Position numbers and translations under genes: made by a program | Notes under the pieces: generated by a model | Seen by the model: only the letters and a program-made list of their open reading frames with translations | What the model was told of the DNA's origin: nothing | Databases searched by the model: none | Source of the DNA: UBA9926 sp913064795 | Lineage (GTDB): Bacteria > Pseudomonadota > Gammaproteobacteria > Pseudomonadales > Azotimanducaceae | Length of the DNA: 64,000 bases | Assembly: GCA_045560765.1 (NCBI GenBank) | Contig: JBJKZD010000005.1 | Span: 242,059-306,058 of the forward strand | Direction: 5' to 3' | In this document: in pieces, positions 26,625 through 34,716 of the stretch | How positions within the stretch are numbered: position 1 is the first letter of the stretch | How the letters are laid out: each line of letters opens with the position of its first letter

Positions 26625-27085
26625 TCACCCTAGATTACGGCCTGCCCCAACGGCCGCTTTCGAATCGAGCGTAATCACAACAAGTTGGGCATTCAACCAG
26701 GAAGGCAGCCAACCGGGGGTTGTAGGCCTCAACCTTGAGAAAACGTCTTCGACATAAGCCGGATCATCCGCAGCGAGCTCAGCGACACCTTTGTAAGGTA
26801 TCCCCGCCAATTAACATCGAAACGGCGACCCCTCCGCCAGCAAAAGCGCGCCACCATCTGCCATCTACCCCGATATAGACGATTATTTCCCTCTTTAAGA
26901 TAATTTACCGGTAGCGTTCGACCTGCAAATGTCAGCAACATCGCTTCGCGAGCTTCCTTACCATCGGGATTATTCCGCAGCTCCTTTGAAACGATAGGAT
27001 TAACAATGAGACTAAAGACAACCCCGACTAAACTTGGACTGAGCGCCAGTAGACCCAGAATAACCGCAATCCATTTGATCCTCAC
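26625..27085 (-). CDS. Membrane-anchored split-barrel protein, possibly nitroreductase/quinone-reductase-like, frameshifted
   Basis: Pieced together from three frames. GTG 27085 has GGAG nine bases upstream and begins a membrane segment (IKWIAVILGLLALSPSLVGVV). Then follow TFAGRTLPVNYLKEGNNRLY, and in the next frame VDGRWWRAFAGGGVAVSM, then GIPYKGVAELAADDPAYVED and FSRLRPTTPGWLPSW. This pattern resembles the FMN/F420 split-barrel proteins (PF04075-like), but the match is from memory and weak. Breaks lie near 26868-26871 and 26802-26805, both C runs on the plus strand. Function unknown; it sits in the variable stretch between nadC and tRNA-Thr. Confidence 0.45.
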
Positions 27086-27152
27086 TGTACAACGCTCCCG
27101 GGAAAGCTTGATGATTATAAAAAAGTTCTGGCTATATTCCTCATTCAACAAT

Positions 27153-27178
27153 AAAAACCCCGCTACAAGCGGGTTTTG
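27153..27178. terminator. Terminator-like hairpin with A and T runs on both sides
   Basis: CCCGC (27059+100, i.e. 27159-27163) and GCGGG (27169-27173) form a stem with loop TACAA, followed by TTTTGTTT on the plus strand and TTTTTAT on the minus strand. No gene clearly ends here in either direction; it insulates the split-barrel gene from the region above it. Confidence 0.6.
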
Positions 27179-27238
27179 TTTATCGAGCTTGGGAAAACCT
27201 CTTTTTCTAACCTGATCGCCTTTAGGCGTGCGGATCAT

Positions 27239-27731
27239 CCTAACCTAATCCTAAATAAAGGCCTGTAGTAAGATCCCTTTTTTCAACGATCCTACCCTTT
27301 CCAGCAGGCTGGAAACTTGGGATTCATTTTTAGCCTAGCGGGATAGAATAACTGGTGACGGGAAGATTCTATTATGCCGTCTTAAGGCACCCCATAAGCC
27401 TTGAGAGCCTGTATTTACAGAGTTTAATCAGTCTCAGCTCACCATCAAATGCATCTTTCTTCCTTCTATTCTGACCACGGTATACCTTTCACCCTTTTAA
27501 AAACTGCTCACCTTTAGCCACGCCTAACAGCAGCCCATTACTGCTTGAGGGTGGGAAAGTTTAGAAGTGGTAGCTAGGGGGCAGGCAGGAGGCCATGCCA
27601 CCCCCACCCGTTATGATTGAAGATTGCTATTTGGCCACAATGGGTCGTTAGAGAAGGTGCCCGAGATCAATCGGACATCCGACATGCGCCTCATAAAGAT
27701 TGAGTTCATTCTCGTTCCTGTGCATTTTTAC
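27239..27731. other. Intergenic stretch without recognised content
   Basis: About 490 bp with many stops in all frames. I see no RNA gene, repeat or mobile-element end. It separates the split-barrel gene from the Fur-type promoter. Confidence 0.5.
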
Positions 27732-27763
27732 TTGACTTCTAAATACGAATGATTATCATTTGC
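27732..27763 (+). promoter_or_regulatory. Sigma70 promoter with overlapping Fur box
   Basis: TTGACT (27732-27737), 16 nt, then TATCAT (27754-27759) form a good promoter. The -10 lies inside a Fur-box-like palindrome at 27745-27763 whose core is ATGAT-T-ATCAT, matching 13 of the 18 palindromic positions of the consensus GATAATGAT-N-ATCATTATC. A Fur dimer bound here would block RNA polymerase directly. The first ATG downstream is at 27814. Confidence 0.65.
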
Positions 27764-27813
27764 ATTTATAAATTCCGTCGTATTCCGCCACTGAACAGAA
27801 GCGAGAAATTAAA

Positions 27814-28374
27814 ATGAATTCCGACATCAAAATGCTAAGTTCTGGCGCACAACTTTTTATCCTAGGCCTACGAAATTGCGCTATTGCTTTGAGAAATGGG
27901 CACTGCTATCCCTGCGCACTTGAGAGAGCCAATGCTGACCCACGCTTAATATTAGGCTCTAATCATTTGGAGGAAATGCTCACTCTGCTTACATGCTTTA
28001 GTCTCAGAAATCTAAATCTGAACCCGCCAGAGGCAACACAATTAGATCCCGACGAATTGATGCTGCTGCGGCAGCTACAGACCATAGAACTAGGCTCCGG
28101 TGACCCTTGCGAAACGTTACACGATGTACCTTTACACCCTAAATTACGCAACCTTTATTGCTTGGCTGCAAATCTCTACCTCAACCATATTAATGCCAAG
28201 AGTTTGACCACGGTATCGCTGCGCTTGGTGAAAAACACCAAAACGGATACTCCCCTTAATCCAGTTTTTGCCGCTCCGCAGGGAACCCCTTCTCCCCCAA
28301 CAAGCAACCACCTGCTCCCGCTAGGTGTTGCTTACCCTGCGGACCGGCTCCAAACAACGAAGGTCCCAGAGTGA
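27814..28374 (+). CDS. Unknown protein, first gene of a probable Fur-regulated pair
   Basis: 186 residues with no family I recognise. The N-terminal half is moderately hydrophobic and includes a CxxC (GHCYPCALERANADPRL near residue 32) and further cysteines (LLTCFSL, GDPCETL, YCLAANLYL). The middle is Leu- and Asn-rich and predicted helical (DELMLLRQLQTIELG). The C-terminal 45 residues are Pro/Thr-rich and probably disordered. No signal peptide or clear membrane span. It is preceded by a promoter with a Fur-type operator and overlaps the next small gene by GTGA, so both are likely iron-regulated. AT-richer than its neighbours, perhaps acquired. Confidence 0.55.
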   Translation: MNSDIKMLSSGAQLFILGLRNCAIALRNGHCYPCALERANADPRLILGSNHLEEMLTLLTCFSLRNLNLNPPEATQLDPDELMLLRQLQTIELGSGDPCETLHDVPLHPKLRNLYCLAANLYLNHINAKSLTTVSLRLVKNTKTDTPLNPVFAAPQGTPSPPTSNHLLPLGVAYPADRLQTTKVPE

Positions 28375-28499
28375 AAAGAAAAAACCCATCTAGAAAGATC
28401 AGAAAAGCTGCAAAAATCGCGCTCGTGACGCTCATTAGTATCAGCTTCTGCGCAATTTATGCCTTTAGTTGGACACTTGTGCCGCTACCCAGTCACTAG
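28371..28499 (+). CDS. Small single-span membrane protein (42 residues)
   Basis: Starts at GTG 28371, overlapping the TGA of the preceding gene (GTGA), which suggests translational coupling. The peptide has a strongly basic N-terminus (KRKNPSRKIRKAAK) followed by one hydrophobic segment (IALVTLISISFCAIYAF) and a short tail ending PLPSH, so a topology with the N-terminus inside is expected. No family recognised. Too short for routine gene finders; the support is the coupling and the well-formed positive-inside membrane segment. Confidence 0.5.
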   Translation: MKRKNPSRKIRKAAKIALVTLISISFCAIYAFSWTLVPLPSH

Positions 28500-28665
28500 G
28501 GGTTTCGACGTTCCAGAGGTATGACTTCAGAAAAATAATACATGCCACCTTTACATTAGGTGTATGGGGAGTGCTTCAACGCCTTCAATTCTGTCTACTC
28601 CAAATGTCCAGGCTTAGAAAATTCCTAGACTTTTCAGGGAGGTAAACAGCTTAAACAATTGAAAA

Positions 28666-28741
28666 TGGTGCCGGAAAGAGGACTTGAACCTCCGACCAAT
28701 TGCTTACGAAGCAACTGCTCTACCAACTGAGCTATTCCGGC
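28666..28741 (-). tRNA. thrT: tRNA-Thr (anticodon CGT)
   Basis: 76-nt cloverleaf on the minus strand with encoded CCA. The acceptor stem GCCGGAA pairs with TTCCGGC, the D arm is GCTC/GAGC, the anticodon arm GTTGC/GCAAT has loop TTCGTAA with CGT at 34-36, and the T arm contains GGTTCAAGTCC. It reads ACG codons. A tRNA-Thr next to the pilin gene is also the arrangement in Pseudomonas aeruginosa. Confidence 0.97.
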
Positions 28742-29108
28742 TTCCCATGTCAAACTTCGCACTTTTTCTCTTAGATTACATATTTCAGCGTCTAAATCCT
28801 AAACAGTCAGACACTCAGTCTTTCAAAGAATAACGGGGGCAACTCAAAAATCGACTTGCTAGCGTCTAATTAAACACTGCTCCGCACTATATAAAATCAT
28901 AATGACACTAAATTTAGAAGCGCTAAAAACCGTCCATTAAAGACAAAAGCGTCTTATCGATATTCGATAAGACGCTATGCGACCCTATTTTCTTGCAAAC
29001 AGCCACGAACCATGGCTTTTCTCGGGAACACCGCAATAACGTCCCTGTTCTAGCCAGGTGACACTATAGCAGGGCCTTCAACAAAGGCAGCTGCAAATCA
29101 GCGTGGGT
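28742..29108. other. Spacer between tRNA-Thr and pilA
   Basis: No gene. It must hold the tRNA promoter (not clearly recognisable) near 28790 and contains the long hairpin at 28948-28976, which I take to be the pilA terminator. Confidence 0.5.
28948..28976 (-). terminator. Long perfect hairpin downstream of pilA, probable terminator
   Basis: Two 13-nt arms (28948-28960 and 28964-28976) are perfectly complementary with a 3-nt loop. On the minus strand the arm is followed by TTTTGTCTTT, so it can act as a terminator for pilA, whose stop is 132 bp upstream. Confidence 0.65.
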
Positions 29109-29543
29109 CTAGTACAAATCCGAAAAGGTAATCGTTTCGGATGTAACAGCTGAAAAACTACCGTAGGCAGGTCTTTCTATAACGACCTCGGTTGCAGAGT
29201 CCCCAATGAACACGACCTGACCAGCAGCGTCTCCACTACCAGACGCTCCGGCTAGATAGGCAGCAGCTCCAGTTGGGGAAGTTCCATCACCCATCAGCGT
29301 AACCCATCCTGCTGCTGTCGTAGGGATACCCGATGCAAGTCCCATCGCCACGTTAGCTTGTCCCTTAACGACTGTGGACTTAACCAATTTTTGAGCTGCT
29401 TCATAATACTGGTTAACGTTCTGGCTATTGGCATTCTGAATGTAGTCTTGGTATGCCGGAAGCGCCACCGCCGCCAGAATCCCAATAATCGCTACCACGA
29501 TCATTAACTCAATTAACGTGAAACCCTTTTGGATTGATTTCAT
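29109..29543 (-). CDS. pilA: Type IV major pilin
   Basis: Structural subunit of type IVa pili, 144 residues. The short leader MKSIQKG is followed by the class III signal FTLIELMIVVAIIGILAAVA; PilD would cut after Gly7 and methylate Phe, and Glu5 of the mature protein is present. The helix continues through LPAYQDYIQNANSQNVNQYY. The globular C-terminus is Gly/Ala/Ser-rich and contains no cysteine, so the disulfide D-loop of Pseudomonas and Neisseria pilins is missing. AAAGGG precedes the ATG. Position beside pilB-pilC-pilD and tRNA-Thr supports the major-pilin call. Confidence 0.92.
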   Translation of the reverse strand: MKSIQKGFTLIELMIVVAIIGILAAVALPAYQDYIQNANSQNVNQYYEAAQKLVKSTVVKGQANVAMGLASGIPTTAAGWVTLMGDGTSPTGAAAYLAGASGSGDAAGQVVFIGDSATEVVIERPAYGSFSAVTSETITFSDLY

Positions 29544-29935
29544 AACTTTTTCCCTTTTTCAGTGGCAATGATTCAAAGAGAGCACCTATCACCCTCCGTT
29601 ATTCCTAACTATGACACCCTAGATTCTAGAATCCAACTTTTTTGTAAAGAAAATAAGGCTGATATTCGCGCAGCACATCGGCAAAACTGAACAGATTCAT
29701 CACTCATTTTCCGCCAACGAATCGGGTGTTCGACTGTTTGCATGAAGCCATGAGTCCTTGTCTATGAGCAGGAATCGACAGCAAATGAACAGATTCACCC
29801 GCACAGGGCGCCAGTTCTATTGATGTCACGCCACTGATTTCACACCGCTGATTTCACACCACTAATGAGCCGCAATCACTTTTCCAAAATCCATAGCTTA
29901 GCCAAGCCCAACTGCCGATAGGATTCAGTCCATAT
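29544..29935. other. Divergent pilA/pilB intergenic region
   Basis: Carries the pilA leader (a 12-bp palindrome GATTCTAGAATC near 29624), a short 14-bp tandem repeat near 29832 and the approach to the pilB promoter. I could not find a convincing sigma54 (TGGCAC-N5-TTGCT) element for pilA. Confidence 0.4.
29832..29866. repeat. Short 14-bp tandem repeat
   Basis: CACTGATTTCACAC and CGCTGATTTCACAC stand head to tail, followed by a partial third copy (CACTAAT). Two and a half copies only; probably replication slippage. Confidence 0.5.
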
Positions 29936-29963
29936 TTGCATCAAACACGATAAAGTTTACACT
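29936..29963 (+). promoter_or_regulatory. Candidate pilB promoter
   Basis: TTGCAT, 16 nt, then TACACT, ending 31 bp before the pilB ATG at 29995. Moderate match to sigma70. Confidence 0.35.
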
Positions 29964-29994
29964 GAAACCCTATTTATCTTGCGTTAGCACTCAC

Positions 29995-31705
29995 ATGTCA
30001 GCGAAACCTAAACCCTTGAGCGGCTTGACACGGCGCTTGATTCAAGAAGGCTTGTTGGATACGGAATCTGCCGAAAAGCATGAGGTAGGATGCAGCCAAG
30101 GCAAAAAAACCCCTCATTTCCTATTTGGTCAAAGAGCACGCCGTGTCAGCTGAAGCCATCGCAACCGCCGCCGCTGATGAGTTTGGAACACCGCTATTTG
30201 ATCTCGACGTGATCAACCCGGACACGATCCCCACAGATTTAGTCAGCGATAAACTCATACGTGACCACCATGCCTTTCCTATTTTTCAGCGTGGCAACCG
30301 TCTATTTGTTGCGCTTTCAGACCCCACCAATCGGCAAGCCTTAGCGGACATTCAATTTCAAACAGGGATCGCTACTGAAGAAGTCTTGGTTCGTGAGGAT
30401 CAACTTGCCGCCTATATTGACAGCCATCTCGGCGGCGCAGAAGAAGAGGCCTTTGACGATTTTGGCGATGATGTTGATCTTGATCTTGAGACGATTGATC
30501 CGGATCAGGAGGAGGATGAAGATGTTGGTGCACCCGCCGATGACACGCCGGTTGTGCGTTTTATCAATCAGATGTTGCTCAGCGCGATCCGTTTAGGCTC
30601 ATCCGATCTGCACTTTGAGCCCTTTGAAAAATCCTACAAGGTTCGCTTTCGAACCGACGGGATCCTCCACGAGGTTGCGCAACCACCAATTTCACTCGCG
30701 CCTCGAATTGCCGCGAGAATTAAGGTCATGAGTCAGATGGACATTTCTGAGCGCAGAGTGCCCCAGGACGGCCGCATTAAACTGAAGGTCTCAAAAACAA
30801 AGTCAATTGATTTTCGGGTCAATACCCTGCCTGTCCTGTTTGGCGAGAAAATTGTTATGCGAATCCTTGATGCAAGCTCTGCTCAAATGGGCATCGACGC
30901 GCTCGGGTACGATGACGATCAAAAAGCACTCTATCTTGAAGCACTCAACAAACCTCAAGGCATGTTTCTCGTTACCGGACCCACGGGCTCTGGCAAAACC
31001 GTCTCTCTCTACACTGGGCTTGCGATCTTAAACACGCCAGAGCTGAACATCTCAACTGCCGAAGATCCGGTTGAGATTAATCTTGAGGGCATTAATCAGT
31101 GCCCTGTTAATGCCAAGGTTGGACTAGATTTTTCGGAAGCGCTGCGATCATTTCTTCGGCAAGACCCCGACATTGTAATGGTCGGAGAAATTCGAGACTT
31201 GGAGACGGCTGAGATTTCAATCAAAGCCGCGCAAACCGGGCACATGGTCATGTCCACGCTACACACCAATTCAGCACCAGAAACGATCACTCGACTGAGA
31301 AACATGGGTGTTCCGGCTTTTAACCTCGCAACATCCATCAATCTCATCATTGCCCAGCGGTTGGCGCGACGCCTTTGCGCCTGCAAAGAGAAGTTGGATA
31401 TCCCCGAGAAGGCCCTCCTCGAGAAAGGCTTCTCCCAAGCCGAGATAGAGGCGGGGCTCGAAATCTATGGTCCCAAAGGCTGTGATAAATGCAATGGCGG
31501 CTACAAAGGGCGAGTGGGTGTCTATGAAGTCGTTAAAATCACGCCGGAGATTTCTAAGATCATTATGGAGGATGGCAACTCTCTCGAAATCGCTGAAGTC
31601 TGCCAAAAACAGGGATTTAACAACATTTACCAATCCGCATTAGGTAAAGTTAAGCAGGGACTGACCAGCCTCGACGAGGTTGATCGGGTCACCACAGGTC
31701 ACTAG
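29995..31705 (+). CDS. pilB: Type IV pilus assembly ATPase PilB, frameshift near the N-terminus
   Basis: Extension motor of type IV pili at the cytoplasmic face. From ATG 29995 the start reads LSGLTRRLIQEGLLD, as in PilB, then loses frame at 30084-30089, where one surplus G restores DAAKAKKPLISYLVKEHAVS. The rest is complete: Walker A GPTGSGKTVSLYTGL, Asp boxes AEDPVEINLEGINQ, Walker B region VMVGEIRDLETAEISIK, and the zinc tetracysteine LCACKEKL with CDKCNGGYKGR. About 570 residues in total, the usual length. Next genes are pilC and pilD. No clear ribosome binding site is seen. Confidence 0.93.
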
Positions 31706-31717
31706 GAGTAATCTCGC

Positions 31718-32933
31718 ATGGCCGAAGATCTAATATTTGAGTGGTCTGGCACCGATCGCGCCGGCAAAAAAGTAACCGGTGAAACCAAGGGCCCCAACCT
31801 CAATGCCGTCAAGGCGATGCTCCGCAAACAAGGCATCAACGCGAAATCTGTCAAAAAGCAGTCAAAAAGTCTCTTTTCTTTTGGGGATAAAATCACCCCC
31901 GCAGATATTGCTTTGTTTACCCGGCAGTTAGCGACGATGATGAAGGCCGGAGTGCCTTTGGTTCAGTCCTTCGATATCGTGGCAGGCGGGGTAGAAAACC
32001 AAGCAATGAAGGGTCTGATCAAAAACATCAGCAGTGAGGTTTCCGGGGGGTAACAACTTCGCGGCCGCGGTCAGAGCGCAACCCAAAGAATATTTCGATG
32101 ACTTATTTTGCAACCTGATCGAAGCAGGCGAGCAGTCCGGTGCACTCGAGACCATGCTCGACCGACTCGCCACTTACAAAGAGAAATCAGAGGCCTTAAA
32201 GGCAAAGATCAAAAGCGCCATGAACTACCCCATCGCGGTGTTGGTGATTTCAGGGATCGTCACTGGCATCCTGCTCATTAAAGTCGTTCCCCAGTTTGAA
32301 ATGGTTTTTAGCGGGTTTGGGTCTGAACTACCCGCATTTACTCAAATGGTCGTTAATGCCTCTGAATTCATGCGAGCTTGGTGGCTAATTATCGTGGGGG
32401 TATTGGGCGGAATCTACTTTGCTTACAAGCAGGCCCATAAAAAATCGCAAGCCTTTCGAGATGGTCAAGAGCGCCTATCGCTCAAAATGCCGGTCGTTGG
32501 CGATATTCTTAATAAGTCATGTATTGCGCGTTTTGCGAGAACCCTATCCACAACCTTCGCTGCGGGCGTCCCCCTTGTTGACGCACTTGATTCAGCCGCC
32601 GGGGCATCGGGCAACGTCGTTTACAAAAACGCGATCATGACTATAAAAAATGAAGTGTCTGGCGGAACTCAACTCAATCATGCCATGAGCCAGGCCAATG
32701 TTTTCCCGAGCATGGTCGTTCAAATGGTGGCCATCGGGGAGGAATCTGGCGCACTTGATAGCATGCTCGAGAAGTCGGCAACCTACTACGAGGAAATGGT
32801 CGATACCGCTGTCGACGGTTTAACCAGTCTGATTGAGCCGATCATTATGGCCTTTTTAGGTGTAGTCGTTGGCGGCATGATGATTGCGATGTACTTACCC
32901 ATCTTCAAGATGGGCGGCGCGATCAGCGGCTGA
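31718..32933 (+). CDS. pilC: Type IV pilus inner-membrane platform protein PilC, frameshifted
   Basis: Polytopic platform protein of the pilus machine, two T2SSF domains of about 120 residues each. The first domain (ADIALFTRQLATMMKAGVPL) breaks at a run of six G (32044-32049); with five G the protein reads SSEVSGGNNFAAAVRAQP. The second domain (CIARFARTLSTTFAAGVPLV) and the C-terminal span (FLGVVVGGMMIAMYLPIFKM) are normal. About 404 residues after correction, as expected. AGGAG precedes the ATG at 31718, and the gene follows pilB by 12 bp. Confidence 0.93.
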
Positions 32934-32935
32934 AC

Positions 32936-33049
32936 ATGACCCAAAACACCAAGCCACGCCCGCGCCGGCTCGTGATTGCTCTAAATGCACCGGCGGCGAC
33001 GACGACATCAGACCCTCGCTGTATGAAGCCTGCCGCGACCACCGACTGA
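32936..33049 (+). CDS. Possible 37-residue ORF between pilC and pilD
   Basis: ATG 32936 opens a 37-codon frame whose TGA overlaps the pilD ATG (TGATG). The peptide is basic and Ala/Thr-rich (MTQNTKPRPRRLVIALNAPA). It has no family and no strong ribosome binding site, so it may only be a leader or chance frame. Confidence 0.2.
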   Translation: MTQNTKPRPRRLVIALNAPAATTTSDPRCMKPAATTD

Positions 33050-33931
33050 TGCTCGATCAGCTCCAAGTATTTCATGACGTTTATCCGGGTTACGCCTACA
33101 GCCTCTATGTGGTTCTGGGCTTACTGATCGGCAGTTTTTTGAATGTCGTTATCTACCGTCTTCCGTTGATGCTAGAAAAAGAATGGCAGAGAGAAGCTGC
33201 CCAAGTTTTAGGACTTGCTCCAGAGGCACAGGACATTGATCCCCCCTTCAACCTCGCGCAACCGCGCTCTCAGTGTCCCGGGTGCGGTACAACGATTACG
33301 GCAATCAACAATATTCCTATTATCAGCTTCCTTTTGCTAAAAGGGCGCTGCGGCCAATGTAAAAACTCGATCTCGATTCAATATCCCGCGATCGAGCTTG
33401 CGACAGGCCTGGCAACCCTATTTTTGATCGACCATTTTGACCTGTCATCAGCGGCTGGGCTCGCTTGCGTGCTCACCTATGCGCTGATCGCCCTATCGAT
33501 GATCGACTATCGAACCACTCTGCTGCCCGATTCAATCACTCTCCCGAGTTTTGTGGCTTGGTCTTCTGGTAAACATCGATGGCACATTCACTGATTTAAC
33601 CAGTGCTGTGATCGGCGCCATAGCAGGGTATTTATCGCTGTGGAGTGTTTACTGGGGTTTTAAACTCCTCACGGGTAAAGACGGCATGGGCTTTGGGGAT
33701 TTTAAGTTGTTGGCGCTCCTCGGCGCTTGGCTGGGTTGGCAGATGCTCCCAGTTGTTATTCTCCTGTCATCTCTCGCTGGCGCAGTGATTGGGCTAAGCC
33801 TCATTGCCTTGGGTCGTGACAAAGACCACCCGATTCCTTTCGGCCCCTATCTTGCCATCGCAGGGTGGATGGCATTGATTTGGGGAGAGTCGCTAACCGC
33901 AAGCTACTTTAGGCTTTTGGGCGGGTCATGA
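33049..33931 (+). CDS. pilD: Prepilin peptidase / N-methyltransferase PilD, frameshifted
   Basis: Inner-membrane aspartic peptidase that cleaves and N-methylates prepilins. Seen: the N-terminal membrane span with LIGSFLNVVIYRLP, the zinc-binding pairs CPGCGTTITAINNIPI and GRCGQCKNSI, the first catalytic Asp in SMIDYRTTLLPDSITLP and the second in DGMGFGDFKLLALLGAWLG. The frame breaks at four T (33549-33552); with three the chain reads LPSLWLGLLVNIDGTF. About 293 residues after correction. The stop overlaps the coaE start (ATGA). Confidence 0.92.
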
Positions 33932-34527
33932 CGCGGCTGGTTATCGGTTTGACCGGCGGCATCGGTACCGGGAAGTCCGCAGTATCCGACAGATTTTCAG
34001 CGCTGGGGATTGTTGTTGCCGATGCGGATGTTGCCGCCCGGGCGGTCGTTGCCAAAGGCACACCGCAACTTGCCCGAATAGAGGACTACTTTGGCGCTGA
34101 GATTTTGCGGCCCACCGGAGATCTCGATCGCGCCCAACTCCGCTCGAGAATTTTTGGCGATGTGACTGCTCGGCGCTGGCTTGAGGCCCTTACACACCGC
34201 CCAATCATGGAAATGCTCACAAAAGAACTTGAATCAGCCCAAAGTCCTTATGCCTTACTGGTACTGTCGGCCGGCACCGGGAAATCTCCCCTAATTCATC
34301 GGTCACTGGTGGTCGATGCGTCTAAGGAGGTCCAGAGAAAGCGCGTTCAGTCTCGGGATGGTAGCAGCCTCGAAATTATTAATAATATCATCGCGGCTCA
34401 GCCCTCTCGCGAAACCCGTATCGCTTTGGCTGATGATGTCATCGAGAACAATTCCACTCCAGAGGCGCTAGATGCTAAGGTCTACGCATTGCATAAAACC
34501 TACCTGGAACTCGCAAGCGATGGCTAA
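33928..34527 (+). CDS. coaE: Dephospho-CoA kinase
   Basis: Last step of coenzyme A synthesis: phosphorylates the 3' hydroxyl of dephospho-CoA. 199 residues with the P-loop LTGGIGTGKSAVSDRF at the start, DADVAARAVVAKGTPQL, LTHRPIMEMLTKEL and VVDASKEVQRKRVQSRD. The usual LLxExG strand reads YALLVLSAGTGKSPL, a slightly unusual version. Translationally coupled to pilD upstream and yacG downstream. Confidence 0.93.
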   Translation: MTRLVIGLTGGIGTGKSAVSDRFSALGIVVADADVAARAVVAKGTPQLARIEDYFGAEILRPTGDLDRAQLRSRIFGDVTARRWLEALTHRPIMEMLTKELESAQSPYALLVLSAGTGKSPLIHRSLVVDASKEVQRKRVQSRDGSSLEIINNIIAAQPSRETRIALADDVIENNSTPEALDAKVYALHKTYLELASDG

Positions 34528-34711
34528 CGCAATCGTCAAATGTCCGACCTGTCAGAAAACGGTGGCCTGGATCACTGCGAACGCCTACAAGCCCTTTTGC
34601 AGCGAGCGCTGTCAGTTGATCGACCTCGGTGAATGGGCCAGTGGAAACCGCAGCATCCCATCGGATGCCGACCATGATGATGTCACGGCAGAGGACATCG
34701 ACAAGGATTAA
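34520..34711 (+). CDS. yacG: YacG zinc-binding DNA gyrase inhibitor
   Basis: 63-residue zinc protein. The four cysteines are in VKCPTCQKTVAW and FCSERCQLIDLGEWASGN, the last block being the YacG signature. E. coli YacG inhibits DNA gyrase. The ATG lies inside the end of coaE (8-bp overlap), so a longer upstream frame is not needed. Convergent with argJ, 5 bp apart. Confidence 0.93.
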   Translation: MANAIVKCPTCQKTVAWITANAYKPFCSERCQLIDLGEWASGNRSIPSDADHDDVTAEDIDKD

Positions 34712-34716
34712 TCGTA

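Noticed and set aside
27100..27238. Upstream extension of the split-barrel protein
   Set aside because: The frame crosses a terminator-like hairpin; GTG 27085 with GGAG at good spacing is the better start.
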